A stretch of DNA of 64,000 nucleotides from BOG-908 sp965198855. GTDB taxonomy: Bacteria; Pseudomonadota; Alphaproteobacteria; Acetobacterales; Acetobacteraceae. The stretch is from assembly GCA_965198855.1 (NCBI GenBank), contig CBDAPZ010000001.1, positions 2,914,001 through 2,978,000 on the forward strand, written 5' to 3'. Under the pieces are notes generated by a model. The model saw only the letters and a program-made list of their open reading frames with translations, was not told where the DNA came from and did not search any database. The position numbers were made by a program, and so were the translations under genes. Shown piece by piece: positions 52,071 through 59,655 of the stretch (its first letter is position 1; each line of letters begins with the position of its first letter).

Positions 52071-53275
52071 GCCGCCAACGCCTTTTTATAGACGCGATAG
52101 GTCTTGTACGCCGAGGCGCCGATCGCTTCGGCCAGATGGCGCATCGGCTTGTTGTCCTCAAGCACCCACGACATCTCGAGGGAACGGATGCCCATCGCGG
52201 CCGCCTCCCGGCGGAGCGACTCACTGACATGCAATGGCAGCAACTGGCCGAGCAAGGTGTTGGAGTATTCCTTGCGCATCCCCATCAGCGGTATACGCGC
52301 AGTCTTCACCCCAGCGACTTTGAGGCGCCAAAGCAGCTTTGCCCAGCCGAACGGCAGCAGAGCGCCGGACAGGTCGCGTATGGCCTCGTTCAGGTTCGGC
52401 AGGCACAGGCCGAAGGCGACCGGCTTGCCATCCACCTCGGCGAACCAGACCAGGTTTTCATGCAGCAGCGGCCGCATTGCCTTGGCGATGTGCGCGATCT
52501 CCTCGCGGGTGATGGGAACGAAGCCCCAATGAGTGCTCCAGCCGTCGTTAAAAATGTCCACCAGGGCGGCAATGTCTTCGGCCAGTTGCGGCATGCGCAT
52601 CTTGCGCAACGTGACGTTGGCCGGCAGGCCGCGCGCGACCATGCGGGAGGCGCCCGGCGGCAGGGAGGCGGAGGTGTCACAGATATAGGCATAGAGATCG
52701 CGCGCCTTGGCGTAGCCCAGGCGATCCATATGCGCGCCAAGATAGGGCGGATCATGCGGCATCATCAGCATTGGCGGCGTGTCGAACCCGGCGATCAGCA
52801 GGCCGGTCTCCTCGTTGATCGAGAGGCTGAAGGGGCCCTGGATGATGGTCAGGCCGCGGCTGCGCAGCCATGACTCTGCGGCCGCCAGCAAGGCATCGAC
52901 CACGTCGGCCTCGTCGATTGCCATCAGCATGCCGAAATGGCCGATCCGCGTATCGGCGAGCAGGTGATCGCGCTGCGCACTGATACGGCCGACATCCCGA
53001 CCGTCACGCACGGCCAGAAACAGGGCAACTTCGGCATGGCCGAAAAACGGATTGCCTTTGGCCGTCAGCGCGTCCCGCCGCTCGGACAGCAGCGGCGTCA
53101 CGAAGCTCGGGTCGTCCCGCGACAGGATTTGCGGCAGGCGGATGAAACGATCCAGCGCGCGCGGATCCTGGACCCGCACGATCTCCAAGGCGCCAACGCT
53201 CTGCGGAGCGCTCAACCAGTCCTGCCATAGGAGGGACGGTCGCGCGGCGGGCCGCCGGAGAGGCTCGCCACCCAA
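52067..53275 (-). CDS. bcerS: bacterial ceramide synthase-like protein (bCerS, GNAT-related)
   Basis: A 402-residue protein with the GNAT-like layout of bacterial ceramide synthase: NPFFGHAEVALFLA, IQGPFSLSINEETGLLIAGFDTPPM, LGYAKARDLYAY, WGFVPITREE, GKPVAFGLCLPNLNEAI, SWVLEDNKPMRHLAEAIG and YKTYRVYKK. The function is acylation of the long-chain base, inferred from Caulobacter bCerS. Length as annotated gives a 64-bp overlap with the hydroxylase gene; a TTG at 53188 (LEIVRVQDP, matching the usual family start) is a plausible later start. It overlaps the nucleotidyltransferase by 4 bp. Confidence 0.85.
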   Translation of the reverse strand: MGGEPLRRPAARPSLLWQDWLSAPQSVGALEIVRVQDPRALDRFIRLPQILSRDDPSFVTPLLSERRDALTAKGNPFFGHAEVALFLAVRDGRDVGRISAQRDHLLADTRIGHFGMLMAIDEADVVDALLAAAESWLRSRGLTIIQGPFSLSINEETGLLIAGFDTPPMLMMPHDPPYLGAHMDRLGYAKARDLYAYICDTSASLPPGASRMVARGLPANVTLRKMRMPQLAEDIAALVDIFNDGWSTHWGFVPITREEIAHIAKAMRPLLHENLVWFAEVDGKPVAFGLCLPNLNEAIRDLSGALLPFGWAKLLWRLKVAGVKTARIPLMGMRKEYSNTLLGQLLPLHVSESLRREAAAMGIRSLEMSWVLEDNKPMRHLAEAIGASAYKTYRVYKKALAA

Positions 53276-53967
53276 GGAAACTGCTCGGCTTCCGCGGTCG
53301 TATAGCCGAGATTGAACACGGTCGCCGACCGGCGGCGCTCGCGGGCCGCGCCGTAGAAGGTGCCGAGCAGCCGGTCCGGCGCAAACGAGGTGATGCCGTA
53401 ATTGCCGGCCTCGTCATGGAAATGGTGCATCATGTGCAGCTCCTTCATCCGCCGCAGCAGGCCGAAGCGGGGGCGGAAGTTCAGATGCTGAATACAATGT
53501 ACGAACTCGTAAAGGCAGGTGATCACCAGACCGGCGGCCACCGCCGACGCTATGCCGCCAATCCCACCGATCGACCAACCGAGCGGGATAAGGATGACAA
53601 GGATGGTCGGCAGGGTGGTGACCGGTGAACCGAACAGCACGTCCATGCGGTGCGGATCCTGGTGGTGGTCGAAATGGATGCGCTTCCAGAGGCTTGCCGT
53701 GAGCGGAGAGCGATACAGGAAGCGGCCGTGCAGGATGAAGCGATGGATCACATACCAGGCGATCGGGTAGGCCAAGCCCGTGGCAGCAGCGGCGGCCAGG
53801 CAGGGCATCACACCGGCATGGGAACGCACGGCCACCATAACGCTCACAACGACGCAAAGGGCGTAAAAATGAACGGCGGGATGCGAGAAATAGGCTTTTA
53901 AGAGGTCTCGGACGCTCATTCGACCCAGGTCGAAGCTACTTCCATCCCTGAACCAACGCGCGTACAT
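53212..53967 (-). CDS. fatty-acid hydroxylase/sterol desaturase superfamily membrane enzyme (ceramide operon)
   Basis: A 251-residue four-helix di-iron membrane enzyme. The His clusters are HRFILHG, HFDHHQDPHR, HCIQHLNF and HMMHHFHDEAGNYG. It probably hydroxylates the fatty acyl chain or long-chain base of ceramide, as in the fatty acid 2-hydroxylase family. Start at the ATG at 53967, behind GAGGAG. It lies between lptG-like and bcerS genes in the same operon. Substrate inferred from context. Confidence 0.84.
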   Translation of the reverse strand: MYARWFRDGSSFDLGRMSVRDLLKAYFSHPAVHFYALCVVVSVMVAVRSHAGVMPCLAAAAATGLAYPIAWYVIHRFILHGRFLYRSPLTASLWKRIHFDHHQDPHRMDVLFGSPVTTLPTILVILIPLGWSIGGIGGIASAVAAGLVITCLYEFVHCIQHLNFRPRFGLLRRMKELHMMHHFHDEAGNYGITSFAPDRLLGTFYGAARERRRSATVFNLGYTTAEAEQFPWVASLSGGPPRDRPSYGRTG

Positions 53968-54042
53968 CGTCACTCCTCGGCCGGTGGATTGGAGCCGATG
54001 TAACGAAGTGTCAAGCTTTGTGAAGCTTTAATGAAGCCCAGA

Positions 54043-55095
54043 TTACAGAGATGAAGGCGCGCTCAACGCGCCGTATAGCCCAAAGATCAGTAACGCCGCC
54101 CATCCAGCCAATATTGGCGGTAGTACACCGGCGCCGCCAAGCGCCTGAAGCAACCCTGCACCGGCCAGATAGGCGAGGCCGAGGGTAAGCCTAACTGCAA
54201 ATTGCATCCGGATCGCAGTCGAACGCGGCAGCACGATCAACACCGGCGCTGCGAGCAGCAGCATCAGGCAAGGCGAAAGTGCGAAGGCCGCCAAGCCGTT
54301 GAGCTGAGTCCAGATGAAGGCGGGTCCACGGCTCCCGACCCAATTGCCGCGCAGCATGGAGAACATGTGGCCGAGTGTGTCGCTCTCCACCGGGCGTGCC
54401 AGGGCCTTCATGTTGGCCGGAATCGGGCCGTTCGGCCAAATGACGGCCGATCGCTGCTCGATGTCTTCCTTCCCGTCGCGGGTGATCCGCACGTCCTCGA
54501 GCCGCCAATGGCCATCCACGAAGGCCGCCTTTTGCGCCTGCAGCCTGGCCGCCAGGTCTCCCCCGGTCGCGCGCTGGAGGATGAGCACGCCCGTCAGATG
54601 CCGCCCATCCAGCGACACGTCGTCGATCGCCGCGACATCGCCATGCGCGCGCAGCCAAAGCTTTTCCGGCGCGGGATCGGTGGCGGCCGGCGGATCGATC
54701 CGCGCCCACCAATCGGCGAAAGCGCGTTCGCTGCGCGGCGCGAGTTCGGCTTGCAAGACGAACGCCATTGCGCAGACCACCAGGCATGCGGGCAGCAACT
54801 TGCCCAGGATCCGCCAGCTTCCCAGCCCGGCCGACTGCATCGCGGTAACTTCCTGCGACCCAGCCAGCCGGATGAATGTGAGCAGCGCACCCAGTAGCAC
54901 CGCCAGCGGCACCATGGAGGTAAGCACGCCCGGCATGCGGTATCCCACATAGGTCAGGATGCCGCCGGCACCGGCCTTCTGCACGATGGTGCCGGCCTGA
55001 TCGAGCAGATCCAGCAATTGCAGGATGGCCGACAGCGCGAACAGCGCACCCAGCACACGCTGCAGGAACAGCCGCGACAGATAGAGGCGCAGCAT
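54043..55095 (-). CDS. LptG-like lipid-export permease
   Basis: A 350-residue YjgP/YjgQ-family permease: N-terminal helices (LYLSRLFLQRVLGALFALSAIL), a periplasmic beta-jellyroll middle (ERAFADWWARIDPPA...EDIEQRSAVIWPNGPIP), and three C-terminal helices. LptFG with LptB extracts lipopolysaccharide from the inner membrane. The ATG at 55095 overlaps the lptF-like TGA by one base. Position inside a ceramide operon rather than beside lptD suggests the cargo may be a sphingolipid. No lptB, lptA or lptD is in this window. Confidence 0.84.
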   Translation of the reverse strand: MLRLYLSRLFLQRVLGALFALSAILQLLDLLDQAGTIVQKAGAGGILTYVGYRMPGVLTSMVPLAVLLGALLTFIRLAGSQEVTAMQSAGLGSWRILGKLLPACLVVCAMAFVLQAELAPRSERAFADWWARIDPPAATDPAPEKLWLRAHGDVAAIDDVSLDGRHLTGVLILQRATGGDLAARLQAQKAAFVDGHWRLEDVRITRDGKEDIEQRSAVIWPNGPIPANMKALARPVESDTLGHMFSMLRGNWVGSRGPAFIWTQLNGLAAFALSPCLMLLLAAPVLIVLPRSTAIRMQFAVRLTLGLAYLAGAGLLQALGGAGVLPPILAGWAALLIFGLYGALSAPSSL

Positions 55096-56354
55096 CAGCC
55101 GGTTCTGCCCACGCGCCGCAAGCGTCTCCACAAGCCTACAACCCACGCCACGCCGCGGTCGAGCTGATCGAACACAACGTCGAACGGCCCTTCGCCGCTA
55201 TGCAGCTCCGCCTGTCGGAACGCCGCCAGGCACCCCGCGGCGAACAGCGCGAACGCGCCCCAGAGCACCGGGCGCGGATCGAGGAACCCCGCCGTTCCGA
55301 AGGACTGCGCCAGTTGAATGGCATGATAGTACAGGACCAGGATCACGATCCCCACCACCAGCCCGTAATCCCGCCGCGTCCGCTTTGCCGCCAGCCCGAA
55401 CGGCACGGCGAGGAACGGCAGCAGCGCCAGAGAGAGCGTGCGCACCAGCCTGCCATGACGCTCCCCATCCACCCGCCGGCTCGGCAGGGTGGGCGCATTC
55501 ACCCGCCTCGCCGCACCAAGCTCCCCAGGCGTCATCTCGCGCTCGTCATTCCCGCGTGCGCGAAATGCCTTCAGGGTGATCACGAGCGGACGCAGCTCCT
55601 GCTCGCTCTCCGCGGTAAGCCAGCTCGGCTTGCCGTCCTTCCCCGTATCCAATTCCCTGGCGTGATCCAGTTTCAGCAGGAGTTGGGTGCCGTCAGGCGA
55701 CGTCACCACGCGACCGGTCCGTCCAGTGACGATTTTCTCGCTGTGCAGGAGACGGTGATACACGAGGACGCCGCGCAGCTCTCCTGTCATCCGGTTCGAT
55801 TTCTCGGCCGTCACCACCAGACCGGACGAGATCCGCGTCATCTCGCCGGACGGTACAGTCGCATCCCATCCGCCATCGACGGCCGCCTGAAACGCCGCAC
55901 GGTAAGCGTAGCGCGCATAAGGCTGTGCGTAATCATACAGGCCGAACCCCAGCACCGTCGCCACCAGACCGGCGGCGATGAATGGCGTGCTGATCCAGCG
56001 TAGCGAGACGCCGACGCTTTGCATCGCCTCCAACTCACTGCTCGCGCTCAGCCGCGCCACCACGACATAGACGCTGGCGAACAACGCCGCCGGCAAAGCC
56101 AGCCCCAAATAATGCGGCACCAGATCCACCAGCAGCCGCACCACCACGCCGCCGGCCACGCCGCGATTGGCGATCAGGTCGAACAGCCTGAGCAGCCGCT
56201 CGAGCAGCAGGGCAGGTATGATCACCAGCAGCGTGGCCGAGAAAGGCTGCAGCATCTGCACAAACACGTAGAGGCCGATGGTGCGGGCGGGGGTCAACAC
56301 GCCAGCGCGGGCCTTCCTGAATCGCGCGCGCTCCCCCAGACTGGCCTCGATCAT
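55095..56354 (-). CDS. LptF-like lipid-export permease
   Basis: A 419-residue YjgP/YjgQ-family permease: IGLYVFVQMLQPFSATLLVIIPALLLERLLRLFDLIANRG at the N-terminus, a large periplasmic domain, and a C-terminal helix block with VPFGLAAKRTRRDYGLVVGI. I start at the ATG at 56354 (MIEASLGERARFRKAR), which has AAGGA upstream, not the 68-residue-longer frame to 56558. First gene of the seven-gene ceramide operon; it pairs with the LptG-like gene. Confidence 0.85.
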   Translation of the reverse strand: MIEASLGERARFRKARAGVLTPARTIGLYVFVQMLQPFSATLLVIIPALLLERLLRLFDLIANRGVAGGVVVRLLVDLVPHYLGLALPAALFASVYVVVARLSASSELEAMQSVGVSLRWISTPFIAAGLVATVLGFGLYDYAQPYARYAYRAAFQAAVDGGWDATVPSGEMTRISSGLVVTAEKSNRMTGELRGVLVYHRLLHSEKIVTGRTGRVVTSPDGTQLLLKLDHARELDTGKDGKPSWLTAESEQELRPLVITLKAFRARGNDEREMTPGELGAARRVNAPTLPSRRVDGERHGRLVRTLSLALLPFLAVPFGLAAKRTRRDYGLVVGIVILVLYYHAIQLAQSFGTAGFLDPRPVLWGAFALFAAGCLAAFRQAELHSGEGPFDVVFDQLDRGVAWVVGLWRRLRRVGRTG

Positions 56355-56406
56355 GAAAAAATCCTTACAGCGTCGCTCCGCGTACAACCATAGGAAGCCG
56401 CCATTC

Positions 56407-56865
56407 GTGCGGGCATTGGCGATCCTCTGTCTGCTGATACCGCTCTCGGCGCATGCCGAGCCGCAGGCGGCTGCGGCCTGCAGCGCCACCGGCACACAGC
56501 CACGACTAGATGTGCTGGTCACCGGCGCCCATAGCCGCGCCGGCAATGTGACGTTCACCTTGTATGGTGATCAGCGCGCGAAATTCCTCGCGCATCACGG
56601 CTCTCTCGCCGTCATACGTGTCCCGCTCGCCGGCGCTGATCCGGAGGCCTGCTTCGCCGTCTCCACGCCGGGCACCTACGCGATGGCCGTGTATCACGAC
56701 GAGAATGACGACCATCATCTCGACCGCAGCCTGCTCGGGCTACCGGCAGAAGGCTATGGCTTCTCGAACAACGTCAAACCCCTGCTCGGCCTGCCTGCAT
56801 TCGACTCAGTGACGTTCCGGGTGGGCCCGGCCGAGACCCGCATCAGCATCAAGCTGATCTATTGA
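56407..56865 (+). CDS. exported DUF2141-family protein
   Basis: About 152 residues with a signal peptide (VRALAILCLLIPLSAHA, cleavage before EPQ) and a beta-rich DUF2141 domain (LDVLVTGAHSRAGNVTFTLYG...GTYAMAVYHDENDDHHLDRSLLGLPAEGYGFSNN). I prefer GTG 56407, preceded by AGGAAG, over ATG 56353, which would overlap the divergent lptF-like start codon and lacks a Shine-Dalgarno. DUF2141 proteins are often encoded with sphingolipid or polyprenyl lipid genes; function unknown. Its end overlaps the convergent metallophosphoesterase. Confidence 0.78.
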   Translation: MRALAILCLLIPLSAHAEPQAAAACSATGTQPRLDVLVTGAHSRAGNVTFTLYGDQRAKFLAHHGSLAVIRVPLAGADPEACFAVSTPGTYAMAVYHDENDDHHLDRSLLGLPAEGYGFSNNVKPLLGLPAFDSVTFRVGPAETRISIKLIY

Positions 56866-57751
56866 TGCTGATCTCCATGCACCATTCGCCTGCCTGCTTA
56901 AAATGCCGCGAGATCGTGTCGTAGCGGCGCAGGATGGTCGTCAGCGTCCAGCCGGCATCGCTCCGCGCAATCCGATACAGGTTCCAGCCGCCGAGTTCGG
57001 GGCGCGCCACGCCAGCCGAGGCGGAAGGCACACCGATGATCGGCACCCGCCCGCACGGGCCGGGCAGCGACGTCAACCGGGCGCGATGATGATGGCCATG
57101 CAGCACGAGTTCAGCGCCGCGGCGCCGCAACACCGCACCCATCTCCGCGCGATCACGCAGCGCCTTGCGGCCGCCACCGTCGCCGATCACCGGTGGATGG
57201 TGGATCAGCACGATCCGGAACAGCTTCTCCTGTCCCGCCTGGTCAAGGAGCCGCGCAGCATCGTCCAGCTGTGCAGCACCCAGCCTTCCCGAGGCCAGGA
57301 ACATCGGCGTCGGCAGCCCCGAGCACAGGCCGATGATCGCGACCTCGCCGCGCCTGCGCAGGAACGGAGACCCGCATGTCGGAGCCTCGTCGCCCCTCCA
57401 CGCTGCCCATGCGCCCAGCCCGTGCCCCGCGGTGCGCCTGAGGCAGTCATGGTTGCCCGGCACGATGCTGACATTCTCCGGCGAACCGAGCGTTTGCAGC
57501 CAGACACGCGCGGCGTCGATTTCTGTCGGCGTGCCCAGATTGACCAGGTCGCCGGTGACGGCGATGTGGTCGGGCGCATGCCGCGCCAGATCCTCGGCAA
57601 GTGTGGCCAGAACCGGTGCCTGGGTGATGTGGCGCCGTTTGCGCAGCCAGGCGAGCCGCGACAGCATCTGCTTGCCGGTCAATGCTGTCCACGGCACGCC
57701 GCCCGGCGGCAGCGGCAAATGCGGATCGGACAGATGCGCCAGGCTGAACAT
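56849..57751 (-). CDS. calcineurin-like metallophosphoesterase
   Basis: A 300-residue metallophosphoesterase with the full signature: D9-P-H11 (LSDPHLP), TGDLVNLG, GNHDCLRR, IHHPP and GHHHRAR. No signal peptide. Hydrolyses phosphomono- or diesters; in this cluster a lipid phosphate or head-group phosphodiester is plausible but unproven. Divergent from the kinase gene with 14 bp between start codons, and convergent with the DUF2141 gene (17-bp overlap). Confidence 0.86.
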   Translation of the reverse strand: MFSLAHLSDPHLPLPPGGVPWTALTGKQMLSRLAWLRKRRHITQAPVLATLAEDLARHAPDHIAVTGDLVNLGTPTEIDAARVWLQTLGSPENVSIVPGNHDCLRRTAGHGLGAWAAWRGDEAPTCGSPFLRRRGEVAIIGLCSGLPTPMFLASGRLGAAQLDDAARLLDQAGQEKLFRIVLIHHPPVIGDGGGRKALRDRAEMGAVLRRRGAELVLHGHHHRARLTSLPGPCGRVPIIGVPSASAGVARPELGGWNLYRIARSDAGWTLTTILRRYDTISRHFKQAGEWCMEISINRSA

Positions 57752-57765
57752 CAGCCGCCGTCGCC

Positions 57766-58737
57766 ATGCTGATGACGCCGGTGGCGGTCGCGGGAACGCT
57801 CAGGATCGGCGTCATCGCCAACCCCAGATCCCACGCCTATGACCGTCACGCGGCGGAAATTGCCGGCTGCCAGGACGTCGAACTGCTGCGCGAAACGCCG
57901 GCAAGCCCGGCCGCCCTGGCCGAAGCGCTCGCCCGGTTCCATCGCGAAAATGTCGGCCTGATCGTGCTCGTCGGTGGCGACGGCACACTGCGCGATGTCC
58001 TTACCGCCCTGCCCGCCGCCTGTCCGGGAACGCCGCCAAGCCTCGCTTTGCTCCCCACCGGCAACACCAACCTTGCCGCCCGTGCGCTCGGCACCCAAGC
58101 CCGTGGACAAACCCCGCTCGCCGATCTGCTCGCCGCAGCAATGTCCGGCCGGTTGCGTCGCACCGCCTGCCCCGTGCTCGACATACGTTGGAAAGGGCAG
58201 CCGGAGCGGCCAGCCTTGCGCGGCCTGTTCTTCGGCGCCGCCGGCTTTGCCGAAGCCAAGCGCTTGGCCGATTCCCAGATCCACCGGCGCGGCCTTCATC
58301 GCGGCCACGCCATCGGCTTCACTTTGGCTCTGGCCTTTCTCCGCACCCTCCTGGGTGGCGGCGTATTTCGGCAAGGTGCCACCATGTCGTTCGGCGCCGA
58401 CACTGCAACGCCGGTCGAGGGGTGCCACTTCCTGGTCCTCGCAACCACGCTGGATCGGCTGACGCTCGGCCTCTGGCCCTTCTGGGGTGAAGGCGACGGC
58501 GCCATTCGCTGGCTCGACATTATGTCCCCGCCACAGCGCCTGGCCGCCGCCTTGGTGGCCATATTGCGGCGCCGGCAGCCTTCCTGGCTCGGCGCAGCCG
58601 GATACCGCTCCGGCCGCGCCAGCCAGATCGAGCTCAGCCTGACCGAGCCATTCGTGCTAGACGGTGAATTCTTCGATCCAGGTCCGTCCGGCATCACGGT
58701 ATCCGCGCCCGGCGCGGTCGATTTCCTCCACCTATGA
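57766..58737 (+). CDS. DAGK-fold lipid kinase, probable ceramide/sphingosine kinase (CpgB-like)
   Basis: A 323-residue protein of the diacylglycerol/sphingosine/ceramide kinase fold. IANPRSHAYDRHA (nucleotide region), the invariant GGDGTLRDVL (70-79), LPTGNTNLAARAL, and the C-terminal GEFFDPGPSGITVSAP. In Caulobacter a related gene in the sphingolipid locus makes ceramide-1-phosphate. Its TGA overlaps the next gene's start by 4 bp. An alternative is diacylglycerol kinase; neighbourhood favours ceramide. Confidence 0.82.
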   Translation: MLMTPVAVAGTLRIGVIANPRSHAYDRHAAEIAGCQDVELLRETPASPAALAEALARFHRENVGLIVLVGGDGTLRDVLTALPAACPGTPPSLALLPTGNTNLAARALGTQARGQTPLADLLAAAMSGRLRRTACPVLDIRWKGQPERPALRGLFFGAAGFAEAKRLADSQIHRRGLHRGHAIGFTLALAFLRTLLGGGVFRQGATMSFGADTATPVEGCHFLVLATTLDRLTLGLWPFWGEGDGAIRWLDIMSPPQRLAAALVAILRRRQPSWLGAAGYRSGRASQIELSLTEPFVLDGEFFDPGPSGITVSAPGAVDFLHL

Positions 58738-59567
58738 GCCGCCAGGCTGCCATTGCCCGCGCATTGGACACACCCGCCCCCGACGCCGTCCAGGCCATCG
58801 CCGCCCAGATCCTGGCAGAGCACGCGCCCGCAATCGTCGCCATCCTGTTCTACGGCTCCTGCCGGCGCACCGGCGACGTCAGCGGGCTGATCGATCTTGT
58901 AGTCGTCCATGACGGCCATATCGCCTACCACAAGCGCCACTTGCCTGCCGCCTTCAACGCCCTGCTCCCGCCGCAAGTGATGATGGTGGAGACAAACGAC
59001 GCCGGCCAGCCTGTGCGCGCCAAGGTCGCCATCTACGGCGCCCGGCAATTCCGCCGCCGCATGCGCGCAGGATCGATCGATACCACCGTCTGGGCGCGCT
59101 TCTGCCAGCCCACATCGCTGCTGCACGCGCGCGACGCGACGGCGCGGCTGTGGGTAGCGGAGTCGCTTGGCGAGGGCATCAAGACGGCTGCGCTCTGGGC
59201 GAACCGCTTCGGCGGATGGGCGGCCCTGTTCCGGCGAACCTACGATGCAGAGTTGAGACCCGAACCGCCGGGCCGGGCGGCCATGATCTACGAAGAAAAC
59301 CGCGCCTGGTTCGACGAGATCTCGATCCCTGAAGCGGCAATGCCGCCTGCCCGGTTTTCCTGGGCGGCGCGTGTCGCCGCGGGCAAGGTGCTCAATGTCA
59401 TGCGCCTGGTGAAGGCAGCGTTCACCTTCGCAGGGGGCGCGGATTACATCGCTTGGAAAATCGAACGGCATGCAGGGATCAGGCTGGAGCTAAGCGATTG
59501 GGAGCGGCGGCATCCTTTGCTAGGGGCGCCTGCTATGCTGCTCAGATTGCGGAGAGGGAAGAACTAG
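58734..59567 (+). CDS. Tam41-like nucleotidyltransferase paired with the lipid kinase
   Basis: A 277-residue protein, not related to the MobA-type gene. AIVAILFYGSCRRTGDVSGLIDLVVV carries the GS...D nucleotidyltransferase signature (G41-S42, D54), and the layout (YHKRHLPAAFNALLPP, YEENRAWFDE) resembles mitochondrial Tam41, which makes CDP-diacylglycerol from phosphatidic acid and CTP. It overlaps the kinase by 4 bp, so a likely job is to activate the kinase product (ceramide phosphate or phosphatidate) with CTP. This reading is inference. Confidence 0.7.
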   Translation: MSRQAAIARALDTPAPDAVQAIAAQILAEHAPAIVAILFYGSCRRTGDVSGLIDLVVVHDGHIAYHKRHLPAAFNALLPPQVMMVETNDAGQPVRAKVAIYGARQFRRRMRAGSIDTTVWARFCQPTSLLHARDATARLWVAESLGEGIKTAALWANRFGGWAALFRRTYDAELRPEPPGRAAMIYEENRAWFDEISIPEAAMPPARFSWAARVAAGKVLNVMRLVKAAFTFAGGADYIAWKIERHAGIRLELSDWERRHPLLGAPAMLLRLRRGKN

Positions 59568-59580
59568 CAACGCTCATCAC

Positions 59581-59655
59581 GCTGCTGCCGTATAGAACCG
59601 CGACAGCGACATAAAAGTCTTTTGTTCCTTCTTCTTTAGAAGGGAAAGCCTTCCT
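59581..59655. repeat. intergenic palindromic repeat, copy J
   Basis: Between the convergent Tam41-like and spt genes: CCGTATAGAACCGCGACAG, CATAAAAGTCTTTTG, then a degenerate palindrome CCTTCTTCTTTAGAAGGG. Right half of the full repeat with compensating arm changes that keep the stem. Confidence 0.84.
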
